DNA from: Haloarcula nitratireducens
GTDB taxonomy: Archaea; Halobacteriota; Halobacteria; Halobacteriales; Haloarculaceae
Assembly (NCBI RefSeq): GCF_019599505.1
Contig: NZ_RKLT01000018.1
Location: 1 to 64,000 of the forward strand
Length of the DNA: 64,000 nucleotides
Direction: 5' to 3'
The notes under the pieces were generated by a model. That model had not been told where the DNA came from, ran no database searches, and saw only the letters and a program-made list of their open reading frames with translations. Made by a program: the position numbers and the translations under genes. This document shows positions 1 through 7,626 of the stretch, piece by piece. The number at the start of each line of letters is the position of its first letter. The stretch's first letter is position 1.

Positions 1-168
1 CAGAATGGGTTCAACAGCATTCGTCGGGAGCGGAAAATGAACGGCACAGGTGTATTCGCGGTTGCTCGTCTCATCAGTGAGCGTATAATTGATCCCTTCA
101 TCGTCCAAAACATCGAGAACAGCGTCCTGCTTCCCTACAGGGACAGTCACAAAAACGAGCCGAGCCAT
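1..168 (-). CDS. DUF389 / TIGR00341-like membrane protein, N-terminal part
   Basis: The reverse strand from the ATG at 168 reads without a stop to the window edge (56 codons). It begins MARLVFVTVPVGKQD and continues with a run like '...VLDDEGINYTLTDET...' and '...FPLPTNAVEPIL'. This is how I remember haloarchaeal DUF389 (TIGR00341) proteins starting: a small cytoplasmic ferredoxin-like domain followed by a multi-span membrane domain. Only the N-terminal domain is in the window. It is divergent from the Na/Pi-type transporter across about 196 bases that probably hold both promoters. The function of the family is not well defined. The assignment rests on remembered similarity. Confidence 0.7.
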   Translation of the reverse strand, partial: MARLVFVTVPVGKQDAVLDVLDDEGINYTLTDETSNREYTCAVHFPLPTNAVEPIL

Positions 169-364
169 GGGTGCTACAACTCGCCCGTACCCGATAAATG
201 GTCTCCCGTCTGGTTGTGCCACCTACCGATATCGAAGGGTGGTGACTGTTCTGAGCCGAATCTGGCGTTGGAAAACGGGATCGAACACACGTTCATGACG
301 GGAAGTCTCCTTCTCACGGCGTAACCTTTGTGCGCCTGCCACGAGGCTGTAGAGACAGAATACT

Positions 365-1450
365 ATGGATTTGAACGTCGATGAGATACTGGCACAAGGG
401 CGTGAATCCGGCCCATTAATCCTTGGTGCATTCGTCTCTCTGTTCCTGTTCCTGTTCGCGGTCCAGTTGCTGGGTGCGTCCACAGCGGCTGCGGCCACTC
501 CGCTCGAACAGTTCTTCAGGCGATACGTCGCCGGGAGTGGGCAAGCCCTGGGTGCAAGCTGGCTCGCCACGTACGTACTCACCAACGGGTCAGTGATAGC
601 GGCCCTGTCCGTCTCGCTGTTCAAAACCGAGATCCTCACGACTTCACAGTTGTTCCTGATGCTCGCTGGCTCACGCCTCGGAGGCGCCGCAATCGTCCTC
701 CTGATAGGGACGCTAGATTACTTTCAGAAGCGGCGCTATTCGTTCAGTGAGTCCACCAGACTGGGGATACTGACCTTCCTTTTGTCACACTCGATCTATC
801 TACCGGCGACCCTCCTCGGGTATCTCCTGTTGCCAAGACTCCAGACGGGATTCGGGGGCGTCAGTAACCGGATCGAACTCTCGTTTCACCCGTTGGCGGC
901 ATTCGATCCAGCGACAGGAGCCGTTGTCGATACCGTCGGCGTGGGTCTGGCACTCGTGGTAGCCGTTCTCGTGCTGTTCGGCAGCCTCACGCTCTTCGAC
1001 CGGGTGCTCAAACGGATCAACACGGAATGGCTCCGCAAGCGGTTCTTTCGCCGATTTCAGCACAAGTGGACCTCGTTCGGACTCGGTGTCCTCATTACCG
1101 GCGTGACGACCAGCGTTGCGTTCTCGCTGGGGGTGGTCGTCCCCCTCTACAATCGCAACTACATCAAACGGCAGGAGATCGTTCCCTACGTTCTGGGAGC
1201 GAATATTGGCACCTTCTTCGACACGATCGTCATCGCCGTGCTCCTGGAATCTCCACAAGGCGTGGCTATCGTGCTCTCACTCGTGGCCGTCGGAACGATT
1301 ATAACAGTCGGAACACTGGTTCGATTCTCGACGTACTTCCAAGCTGTCGAAACCATCCAAACTCGACTCGTTACCAACCGTCGATACCTGGCCGGGTTTC
1401 TCATCTCGTTGGTTGTCCTTCCGATACTTCTGGTCCTACTCCCGATCTAG
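365..1450 (+). CDS. Na+/phosphate cotransporter-like membrane protein (NptA/PF02690-like)
   Basis: This 361-aa protein is mostly membrane segments with two internally similar halves: one around LGASWLATYVLTNGS (residues 60-75) and one around GVLITGVTTSVAFSLG (about 240-255) followed by GANIGTFFDT (about 278-287). A 'GANIG' loop after a Thr/Ser-rich re-entrant segment is typical of Na/Pi cotransporters, which move phosphate with sodium across the cytoplasmic membrane. The usual QSSS triad is not seen: the first half has TNGS and the second TTSVA, so phosphate specificity is inferred only. The start is the ATG at 365, with hydrophobic sequence beginning soon after. It is followed by a UspA gene on the same strand 119 bases on. 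Confidence 0.6.
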   Translation: MDLNVDEILAQGRESGPLILGAFVSLFLFLFAVQLLGASTAAAATPLEQFFRRYVAGSGQALGASWLATYVLTNGSVIAALSVSLFKTEILTTSQLFLMLAGSRLGGAAIVLLIGTLDYFQKRRYSFSESTRLGILTFLLSHSIYLPATLLGYLLLPRLQTGFGGVSNRIELSFHPLAAFDPATGAVVDTVGVGLALVVAVLVLFGSLTLFDRVLKRINTEWLRKRFFRRFQHKWTSFGLGVLITGVTTSVAFSLGVVVPLYNRNYIKRQEIVPYVLGANIGTFFDTIVIAVLLESPQGVAIVLSLVAVGTIITVGTLVRFSTYFQAVETIQTRLVTNRRYLAGFLISLVVLPILLVLLPI

Positions 1451-1536
1451 TTCTGCGGCCGAGACAATCTGTTCTATCAGGAGAGGTCTACCAATACGGG
1501 TGGCGCCCTCTTTCCGCAGGTTCAGTTGCCCCCACG

Positions 1537-1544
1537 ATTATATG
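1537..1544 (+). promoter_or_regulatory. TATA-box candidate for the UspA gene
   Basis: The octamer ATTATATG is centred about 30 bases before the ATG at 1570. That is the archaeal TATA-to-start distance expected for a transcript with little or no leader. Prediction from spacing and base composition only. Confidence 0.35.
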
Positions 1545-1569
1545 TGGCTTTGACGCGCATCTCTTGAGT

Positions 1570-1998
1570 ATGGCCTCCGTCGACGAGGTGCTCGTTGCGT
1601 TCGATGGGACTCCACTCTCGGAGAAGGCACTGGCACACGCCCTCGACGTGTACTCGGATGCGTCGATCACCATCCTCCACGTTATCGACTACATCGAAGA
1701 GAGCTACACCGCGAAAGCGCTGGTCGGAGATGAAACGCTCCGAGAACGAGCCCAAGACCGGTCGGCAAAACTGCTCGCAGAGGCCGAGGCGAAGGCAGCC
1801 GAGCACGATTTGGAGGTGGAGACGGCAAGCGAAGTTGGCAAGTCCGCAGACGAGATCCTCGAGTACGCGGAAACACACGGCATCGACGTAATCGTAATCG
1901 GTAGCCACGGACGCTCGGGTGTCTCTCGAGTGCTCTTGGGTTCAGTCGCCGAAACAGTGATGAGACGTGCATCACTGCCTGTGACTGTCGTCAGGTGA
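1570..1998 (+). CDS. Universal stress protein (UspA family)
   Basis: A single-domain 142-aa UspA protein. It opens with the first strand and loop 'VLVAFDGTPLSEKAL' and carries the ATP-binding signature G-x2-G-x9-G-S as GSHGRSG...LLGSVAE near residues 114-130. UspA proteins are soluble dimers that bind ATP or other nucleotides and respond to stress. The frame is open far upstream, but homology starts at the ATG at 1570, which also has a TATA candidate at the right distance. It is the first of five intact UspA genes in the first 20 kb, all near ion transporters. Confidence 0.88.
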   Translation: MASVDEVLVAFDGTPLSEKALAHALDVYSDASITILHVIDYIEESYTAKALVGDETLRERAQDRSAKLLAEAEAKAAEHDLEVETASEVGKSADEILEYAETHGIDVIVIGSHGRSGVSRVLLGSVAETVMRRASLPVTVVR

Positions 1999-2121
1999 CC
2001 GTAAACTGTACCCCCAGATACGCCCCTGAAACGGCGAATCACAGAGAGGAACATACCAAACATCCGGGGGAGAATCCACTCCCTATACACCATTTTGTAA
2101 TTGAGGGTTGAAGGTACACAC

Positions 2122-2517
2122 ATGAGAGTGCTCGTCCCAATTGACGGCTCAAAATGTAGTTTTCGCGCACTGGAGTTCGCTACTGAGTTCACCTCACGAT
2201 TTGAGGGCTCGCTTCACGTCATGCACATCACGGATTATGATGGGGAGGCAAAGCAGGACCTCCTGGATCGGGCGGAGACCATGCTTGCGGAAGCCGGTAT
2301 CGGAGACGATCCAGAAATTATCCCGATAACACAGATGGCCGGCCCTCGCTATGCTAACCGAGTTGGGTCATTAATCCTGGAGGTAGCTACCGAGCGAGAC
2401 TACGATCATGTCATCATGGGTCATCACGGTACCGGACGTCTCGGTCAGGCTATCCTGGGTAGCGCCGCCAAAACCGTTGTCGGTGCGGATGAAATACCTG
2501 TAACCATCATTCCGTAA
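2122..2517 (+). CDS. Small universal stress protein-like (UspA)
   Basis: A 131-aa protein beginning MRVLVPIDGSKCSFRAL, the UspA first strand, with the nucleotide-binding stretch GHHGTGRLGQAILGSAAKTVV near residues 100-120. It is shorter than most UspA proteins because the region between strand 2 and helix 2 is compact. An in-frame TTG at 2101 would add seven residues, but the ATG at 2122 puts MRVLV at the usual family start. It follows the previous UspA gene by 123 bases that include a CTATAC element, so it probably has its own promoter. Confidence 0.85.
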   Translation: MRVLVPIDGSKCSFRALEFATEFTSRFEGSLHVMHITDYDGEAKQDLLDRAETMLAEAGIGDDPEIIPITQMAGPRYANRVGSLILEVATERDYDHVIMGHHGTGRLGQAILGSAAKTVVGADEIPVTIIP

Positions 2518-2722
2518 AGCGGTCCAAAGTTGATATTCGGTTATGAATCTCCTGTATGGACCACCCATCAAGCACTCGATTACGGCTCTCTTGGCCCACT
2601 GAGGGCGAGCCCTAACGATAGAGGGAGCGCTCTCGATCTGGGTGGCGGGCGAGTACTTCCGATAAACCATCAGTATCGAACCGACCTGTTGATTTTTGCA
2701 TTTCCTCATCGTATTGACAACG

Positions 2723-2992
2723 ATGGCCCGGATTCCAGATCTCAAGTCGATCACAACAGAGGACGAGTACATCCACGTCCGGTATCGGGAGCCTGACCAG
2801 TTCAACCAAATTCGGACACAAGACTGGGCGGACCGTGTCTCTGATTCCGTCTCGGAGAGGAGCGAGGTGCGGATAGGGAAGCGGGAAGACACAGATGATT
2901 GGGTAGTTCAGCCTGTGTTGATCAAGAAAAACGTGGGTGAAGAAAAAGCCCGTGAGCAAGCCGACAAAATTATCAGAGAGATTGAATCGTGA
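2723..2992 (+). CDS. Hypothetical haloarchaeal protein, 89 aa
   Basis: A small charged, soluble protein starting MARIPDLKSITTEDEYIHV and ending in a Glu/Lys/Arg-rich helix (EEKAREQADKIIREIES). No membrane segment, signal peptide or metal motif is visible. The frame is open back to 2696, but the ATG at 2723 gives a natural start. Acidic composition and codon use match neighbouring genes, so it is likely real. I do not recognise a characterised family. Confidence 0.6.
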   Translation: MARIPDLKSITTEDEYIHVRYREPDQFNQIRTQDWADRVSDSVSERSEVRIGKREDTDDWVVQPVLIKKNVGEEKAREQADKIIREIES

Positions 2993-3197
2993 TCGGGTGC
3001 TTCGGCAGCCGTGGTTGTTGAACCCGACCGGGAGACCCACTCAGAACATTTCTGCCGGGTTGAGATCGCACAGAAATACCACCAAGCGGAGATGCTACCT
3101 CGGAATCGGAAACAGGACAATGCTACATACAAGACAGGACATCTCTAATCTCGTTGGGTACCTCCACAAAGTACCGATTCGCCATAGAGAACCGACG

Positions 3198-3488
3198 TCA
3201 CTCGATTTCTAACTCGCCACCGCTTTCGGCGTTCCCGTCTTCTCCATCTTCAGCCCACTCGATCTCGAACTCGATACTCAGCTCACCAGGACTATCGGTC
3301 GGTCCCTCGCGCTCGACTTTCACCTCGAATGTCGGTTGGGCAGGAGGTGTCATTGTCACTGATTGTTCGCCGGCGGTCAGGGTGATATCATCATCGGCAT
3401 CAAGGTTGTCTGCGACTTGACGAAGATACGACGCGATCTCCGATCGACTTTGGGATCCCTCTGACTGAAAGAGGACTTCTTCGGGCAT
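3198..3488 (-). CDS. Amphi-Trp domain protein
   Basis: A 96-aa protein starting MPEEVLFQSEGSQSRSEIA, followed by 'YLRQVADNL', a hydrophobic strand and an acidic C-terminus that includes FEIEWAEDGED. Haloarchaeal amphi-Trp proteins share this layout: an N-terminal EVLF segment, a helix like 'SRSEIASYLRQVADNL', and paired strands with a conserved Trp in a 'E.EW' segment. Function is unknown. The frame is open upstream to 3704, but family-like sequence begins at the ATG at 3488. It is divergent from the AI-2E-type permease. Confidence 0.8.
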   Translation of the reverse strand: MPEEVLFQSEGSQSRSEIASYLRQVADNLDADDDITLTAGEQSVTMTPPAQPTFEVKVEREGPTDSPGELSIEFEIEWAEDGEDGNAESGGELEIE

Positions 3489-3642
3489 ACGGTATCTCGT
3501 TTGACGCACAGACGGATAAGTGGGGCTGTGGCCAACTGGCTTTGATTCGGCTCCGAAGAACCTTGGCAGTCGATGGCAGTCAAAGTGGTCTACAGCTGTA
3601 TGATATCGAATCTTTTTGCCGTTGCTCGACAAATTCGCAGTT

Positions 3643-4659
3643 GTGAACCTCAGCAAGGGGTTTGTCCTCGTCCTCATCGTCACCCTCCTCGTGCTATCGA
3701 CCATGCTGATCCAGCCGTTTCTCCAGTACGTCCTCGGTGCCGTCCTCCTCGCCTACGTGCTCTATCCGCTGCAGATCCGCCTCGAAGCGTACGTATCGCC
3801 GATGGTAGCCGCACTCTTGCTCGTGGTCCTAGCAGTTGCCGGACTCGTCGCACCGTTCGTAGTCGTTCTCGCGACCGTTGTGGATAGTGCCGACCGGATT
3901 CTCCAGAACTTCGACACTGACCCGGCGCAGCTTGAGGTAATCGAATCCCGGATTGAGGTACTCACCGGACAAGAGGTCGACATCGCCGGCGAACTTGTTG
4001 GCTCAGGACGGGAAATCGGAACGCTCGTATTCGAACGGTCGACCCAAGCGTTCGGTACGATCACCTTCCATCTCATCGGGATCGCGTTAGCGCTCTTTCT
4101 CGTCTACTACCTTCTCAAAGACCGCGACGACCTGGTCGACTGGCTCCACCGAACGGTCCCCCTCCCAATGGACAGCCAGCGCGAGCTCTACACCGAGATT
4201 AACGACGTGATGTGGGGCGTTCTCTACGGACACGTCTTCGTCGCTATCGTCCAGGGGGTCGTCGCTGGAGTCGGACTCGTCGCCACTGGCGTTCCCAATG
4301 CGCTGTTCTGGACGGCCGCCATGATCGTTCTCGCGATGGTTCCGCTCGTCGGTGCGATTCCCGTCTGGGGTGGGGCGGTGGTCTACCTGTATCTCACTGG
4401 CGAACCACTGCTCGCGGTCGGATTATTCGTCTACAGCGTCATCGTGGTTGGGCTCACCGACGACTATCTCCGTCCATTCGCCGTCGACAGGTACGCGAAG
4501 CTCAATCCTGCCGTCATCCTCCTCGGTATCCTCGGCGGGGCGTACGCATTCGGGATTATGGGACTGTTCTTCGGTCCCGTTGTCCTCGGGGCACTCAAAG
4601 CCGCTCTCCGCGTCGGCTTGGATAATTGGTCCCAGCTCGACGAGAGCGACATCGGTTGA
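3643..4659 (+). CDS. AI-2E family transporter (PF01594-like permease)
   Basis: A polytopic membrane protein of about 339 aa. It starts with a hydrophobic run after MNLSKGF, has a soluble helical insert (residues about 75-125, rich in DSADRILQNF and IEVLTGQEV), then 'LFLVYYLLKDRDDL' and a C-terminal set of helices with MVPLVGAIPVWGG and DDYLRPFAVD. These are typical of the AI-2E/PerM family, which exports small molecules and in some members exchanges Na+ for H+. I chose the GTG at 3643 because MNLSKGF is the usual beginning in halophiles; a TTG at 3616 would add nine residues. It is convergent with the P-type ATPase, whose stop lies 14 bases beyond. Confidence 0.85.
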   Translation: MNLSKGFVLVLIVTLLVLSTMLIQPFLQYVLGAVLLAYVLYPLQIRLEAYVSPMVAALLLVVLAVAGLVAPFVVVLATVVDSADRILQNFDTDPAQLEVIESRIEVLTGQEVDIAGELVGSGREIGTLVFERSTQAFGTITFHLIGIALALFLVYYLLKDRDDLVDWLHRTVPLPMDSQRELYTEINDVMWGVLYGHVFVAIVQGVVAGVGLVATGVPNALFWTAAMIVLAMVPLVGAIPVWGGAVVYLYLTGEPLLAVGLFVYSVIVVGLTDDYLRPFAVDRYAKLNPAVILLGILGGAYAFGIMGLFFGPVVLGALKAALRVGLDNWSQLDESDIG

Positions 4660-4673
4660 CCATCCGATCGCAA

Positions 4674-7412
4674 TCAATCGAACAACAGCTCTTCGAGTCG
4701 CGTCCCCAGCTTCGGAGTCCCGAACCGGCGGCGAAACTCCAGAACGACCTGTCCGGCGCCGAGGGGCAGCAGGCTCATTCCGAGCACGACGACCCAGCTT
4801 TCGAGACCGATGGGGGCGGTGCTCAGTGCCAGCGAAACCCCCGGCAGGTAGACGGTGCCGATCACCAGCAGAGCGGACAGGCCGAGGGCACCCCAGACGT
4901 ACGCGTTCTCGGTGACCTCGTTGCGCACGATGCCCGACGTGAGCTCTCGCATGTTGAACACGTGCCAGAGTTGGGCGAACGCCAGCGTGAGGAACGACAT
5001 GGTGACGACCTCGTCGGCCCCCATTCCGCCGGCGTACATGCCACCCCCGATCACGAACGCACCGACAGTCGCCACTGCAATCATCGTTCCGTATAGCCCC
5101 AGCTCGGTCCAGTGCGTCCGGGTCAGAATCGACTCGTTGGGATCTCTCGGCGGCGTGTTCATTATCTCCTTGCTGCCTCCGCACGCCCCCAGCGCGAACG
5201 CCGGGAAGATGTCAGTCACGACGTTGAGAAAGAGGATCTGCAGCGGGAGCAACGGCAGCGGAAAGCCCAGCAATGCGGCGATCAGGATGGCCAGCAGTTC
5301 GCTGAGGTTGCAGGACATGAGATACAACACGAACTTCCGGATGTTTCGGAAGATGATCCGGCCCTCCCTGATGGCGTGGTAGATACTCGTGAAGTTATCG
5401 TCCCGGAGGATCATGTCCGCCGCCTCCTGAGCCACTTGTGTTCCCCGCTGGCCCATGGCGACCCCGATGTCGGCCCGCTTCAGCGCCGGCGCGTCGTTGA
5501 CCCCGTCGCCGGTCATGGCCACGATCGACCCGACTGCCTGGTGAATTCCGATTAGGTCGAGCTTGTTCTCCGGGGCAACCCGTGCGAAGACCGACGCGTT
5601 CACGAACCGCTCCATCTCGTCCTGAGACAGGTTCTCGGGGTCGTCGAGTTCGCTCCCCTGGATGACCTCATCATCCTCCGGGTCCATCAGCCCGACGCTC
5701 CGGGCGATGTTTCTGGCCGTCCCCGGGTGGTCACCAGTTACCATCACGATTCGCAACCCCGCGTCCAGACAGTTCTGGATCGTCGATTTGACCTCCTCGC
5801 GTGGTGGATCGATCATGGCGACCAACCCGAGCAACGACAGCTCCTCGTACGGCGGGTCGTCCGTACTCTCGACATCCTTCCTGGCGAGAGCGAGGACGCG
5901 CAATCCGTCTTCGGCCATGTTTTCGCTCTTCTGAATCCACTCTGTTTTATCGGATTCCGAGAGGGGCTCGGTTCCGTCACCCGTTACCAGCTGGGTCGAC
6001 GACTCGACGACCGCCTCCGGCGCACCCTTCACGGCGACCCTGTAGCTCCCGTTCAGCTCGTGGTAGGTCGCCATCATCTTGACGGACGGATCGAATGATT
6101 CCTCGTGGGCCTCCGGTATCGACTCGAGGAGATCGTCCCGGTCTATCCCGGCCTTCAATCCAGCTACCAGGAGGGCAGCTTCCGTCGGGTCACCCGTCAC
6201 AGCCGTCTCGCCATCCTCCACGGCCACTGACGCGTTGTTACAGAGAACGCCCACCTCCAGCGCTTCCTGGAGGGCGGGATCCTGTGGCTGATCCCGTTCC
6301 TCGTCGCCGTGCTGGAACGTCCCCTCGGTGTCGAGTCCGGTTCCGGTGACTGCGACCGAGCCGTTGGCTAACTCGTACTGGCTGACTGTCATCTCGTTCT
6401 CCGTCAGCGTGCCCGTCTTGTCGGTACAGATGATGTTCGTCGAGCCCAACGTTTCGACGGAGCCGAGGTTGTTGATCAGGGCGTTGCGGTCCGCCATCCG
6501 CCACATCCCGCGCGCGAGCACGAGCGTGGCGACGACCGGCAGCCCCTCCGGAATGGTCGCGATAGCCAGTGCGATGGCCGTCTCGACCATCAGATACAGA
6601 TCCTGTCCTCTGAGCCATCCCGAGACGAGGACGATCGCTGCCACGACGAGCAGGAACGGAACGAGTTTCTGCCCGAGACCATCGAGCTTCTGCTGGAGCG
6701 GCGTCTTCTCCTCAGCCTCTCCCTGAAGGGACGCCGAAATTTTGCCCAGTTCCGTGTCCATCCCCGTGGCCACCACGATCGCTTCGGCGGTCCCCCGCGT
6801 CACGCTCGTCCCCTTGTAGAGCATATTCTCCCGCTCGGCGAGGGGTACGCCTTCCTCGAGGATGTCGCTCGTCTTTCCGACAGGAACGGACTCGCCGGTG
6901 AGTGCCGATTCGTCGGCCTGGAGCTTGGAGGGCTTGATCACCCGAAGGTCGGCCGGAACGACGTTCCCGGCGTTGAGGACCACGATGTCCCCCGGGACCA
7001 AGTCCTCCGCAGAAACATCCTTGATCTCTCCCTCACGCCGAACGCGGGCCTCGATCTCGACCATCTCCTGAAGGCTCTCCATCGATTTGAGCGCCCGCAT
7101 CTCGGTGACGAACCCGATGAGCCCGTTGATGAGGAGGACGACGAAGATAGCGACGCCCTCGATGTTCTCGTTCAGTGCAAAGGCTGCTATGCCCGCCACC
7201 GCCAGCAACAGGACGATGAAGCTCTTGAACTGGTCCACCAGAACTCCCCACCAGCCCCGCTGTTCCGCTTCGCGCAACGCATTCGGACCGACCCGTTCAC
7301 GCCGCGTTTCGGCTTCGTCCTCGCTCAGTCCCTCGTCTACAGAAACCTCGTAATGCGCTACTACCTCATCAGCCGATTTCGCCCACGGCGTTTGAATCGG
7401 GTGTTCATCCAT
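4674..7412 (-). CDS. P2-type cation-transporting ATPase (Ca2+-ATPase-like)
   Basis: A 912-aa P-type ATPase. In order: N-terminal cytoplasmic region (WAKSADEVVAHYEV), TM1-2, actuator loop with the TGES motif (ALTGESVPV), TM3-4 with PEGLP (about residue 285), phosphorylation site DKTGTLTEN (Asp near residue 329), the hinge TGDGVNDAP (about 632), and a six-helix C-terminal domain with FLNVVTDIFPA in TM6. PEGLP in TM4 and N-x-x-T/A-D in TM6 are ion ligands of P2 pumps (Ca2+, Na+, or Mg2+-type). It couples ATP hydrolysis to cation movement across the cell membrane. The ATG at 7412 (MDEHPIQTPWAKS) is preferred over upstream in-frame sequence that is unlike the family. A second P2 ATPase lies 214 bases upstream on the same strand. 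Confidence 0.92.
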   Translation of the reverse strand: MDEHPIQTPWAKSADEVVAHYEVSVDEGLSEDEAETRRERVGPNALREAEQRGWWGVLVDQFKSFIVLLLAVAGIAAFALNENIEGVAIFVVLLINGLIGFVTEMRALKSMESLQEMVEIEARVRREGEIKDVSAEDLVPGDIVVLNAGNVVPADLRVIKPSKLQADESALTGESVPVGKTSDILEEGVPLAERENMLYKGTSVTRGTAEAIVVATGMDTELGKISASLQGEAEEKTPLQQKLDGLGQKLVPFLLVVAAIVLVSGWLRGQDLYLMVETAIALAIATIPEGLPVVATLVLARGMWRMADRNALINNLGSVETLGSTNIICTDKTGTLTENEMTVSQYELANGSVAVTGTGLDTEGTFQHGDEERDQPQDPALQEALEVGVLCNNASVAVEDGETAVTGDPTEAALLVAGLKAGIDRDDLLESIPEAHEESFDPSVKMMATYHELNGSYRVAVKGAPEAVVESSTQLVTGDGTEPLSESDKTEWIQKSENMAEDGLRVLALARKDVESTDDPPYEELSLLGLVAMIDPPREEVKSTIQNCLDAGLRIVMVTGDHPGTARNIARSVGLMDPEDDEVIQGSELDDPENLSQDEMERFVNASVFARVAPENKLDLIGIHQAVGSIVAMTGDGVNDAPALKRADIGVAMGQRGTQVAQEAADMILRDDNFTSIYHAIREGRIIFRNIRKFVLYLMSCNLSELLAILIAALLGFPLPLLPLQILFLNVVTDIFPAFALGACGGSKEIMNTPPRDPNESILTRTHWTELGLYGTMIAVATVGAFVIGGGMYAGGMGADEVVTMSFLTLAFAQLWHVFNMRELTSGIVRNEVTENAYVWGALGLSALLVIGTVYLPGVSLALSTAPIGLESWVVVLGMSLLPLGAGQVVLEFRRRFGTPKLGTRLEELLFD

Positions 7413-7626
7413 TTCCAGAGGAGAAGTCCCTGTGAGTAGCCATGGTCGATAACAATAAAAAAGGCGGTGTGAGTCACATCCTATGATCTCCGGCCACGAA
7501 AGTAGAACAGTGACGAGAATCCAGATATTCGTGTCTAGGACGGCCGTGAGTGGGAAACTGCCGTACACAAGTATACTGAGTGACGGAGCAGGAACTATCG
7601 AGGTTGGGAGTTCGCAAGGCTCCGTG

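Noticed and set aside
37..324. Plus-strand 95-aa frame at the left edge
   Set aside because: It is antisense to the DUF389 N-terminus up to 168 and has no family-like sequence.
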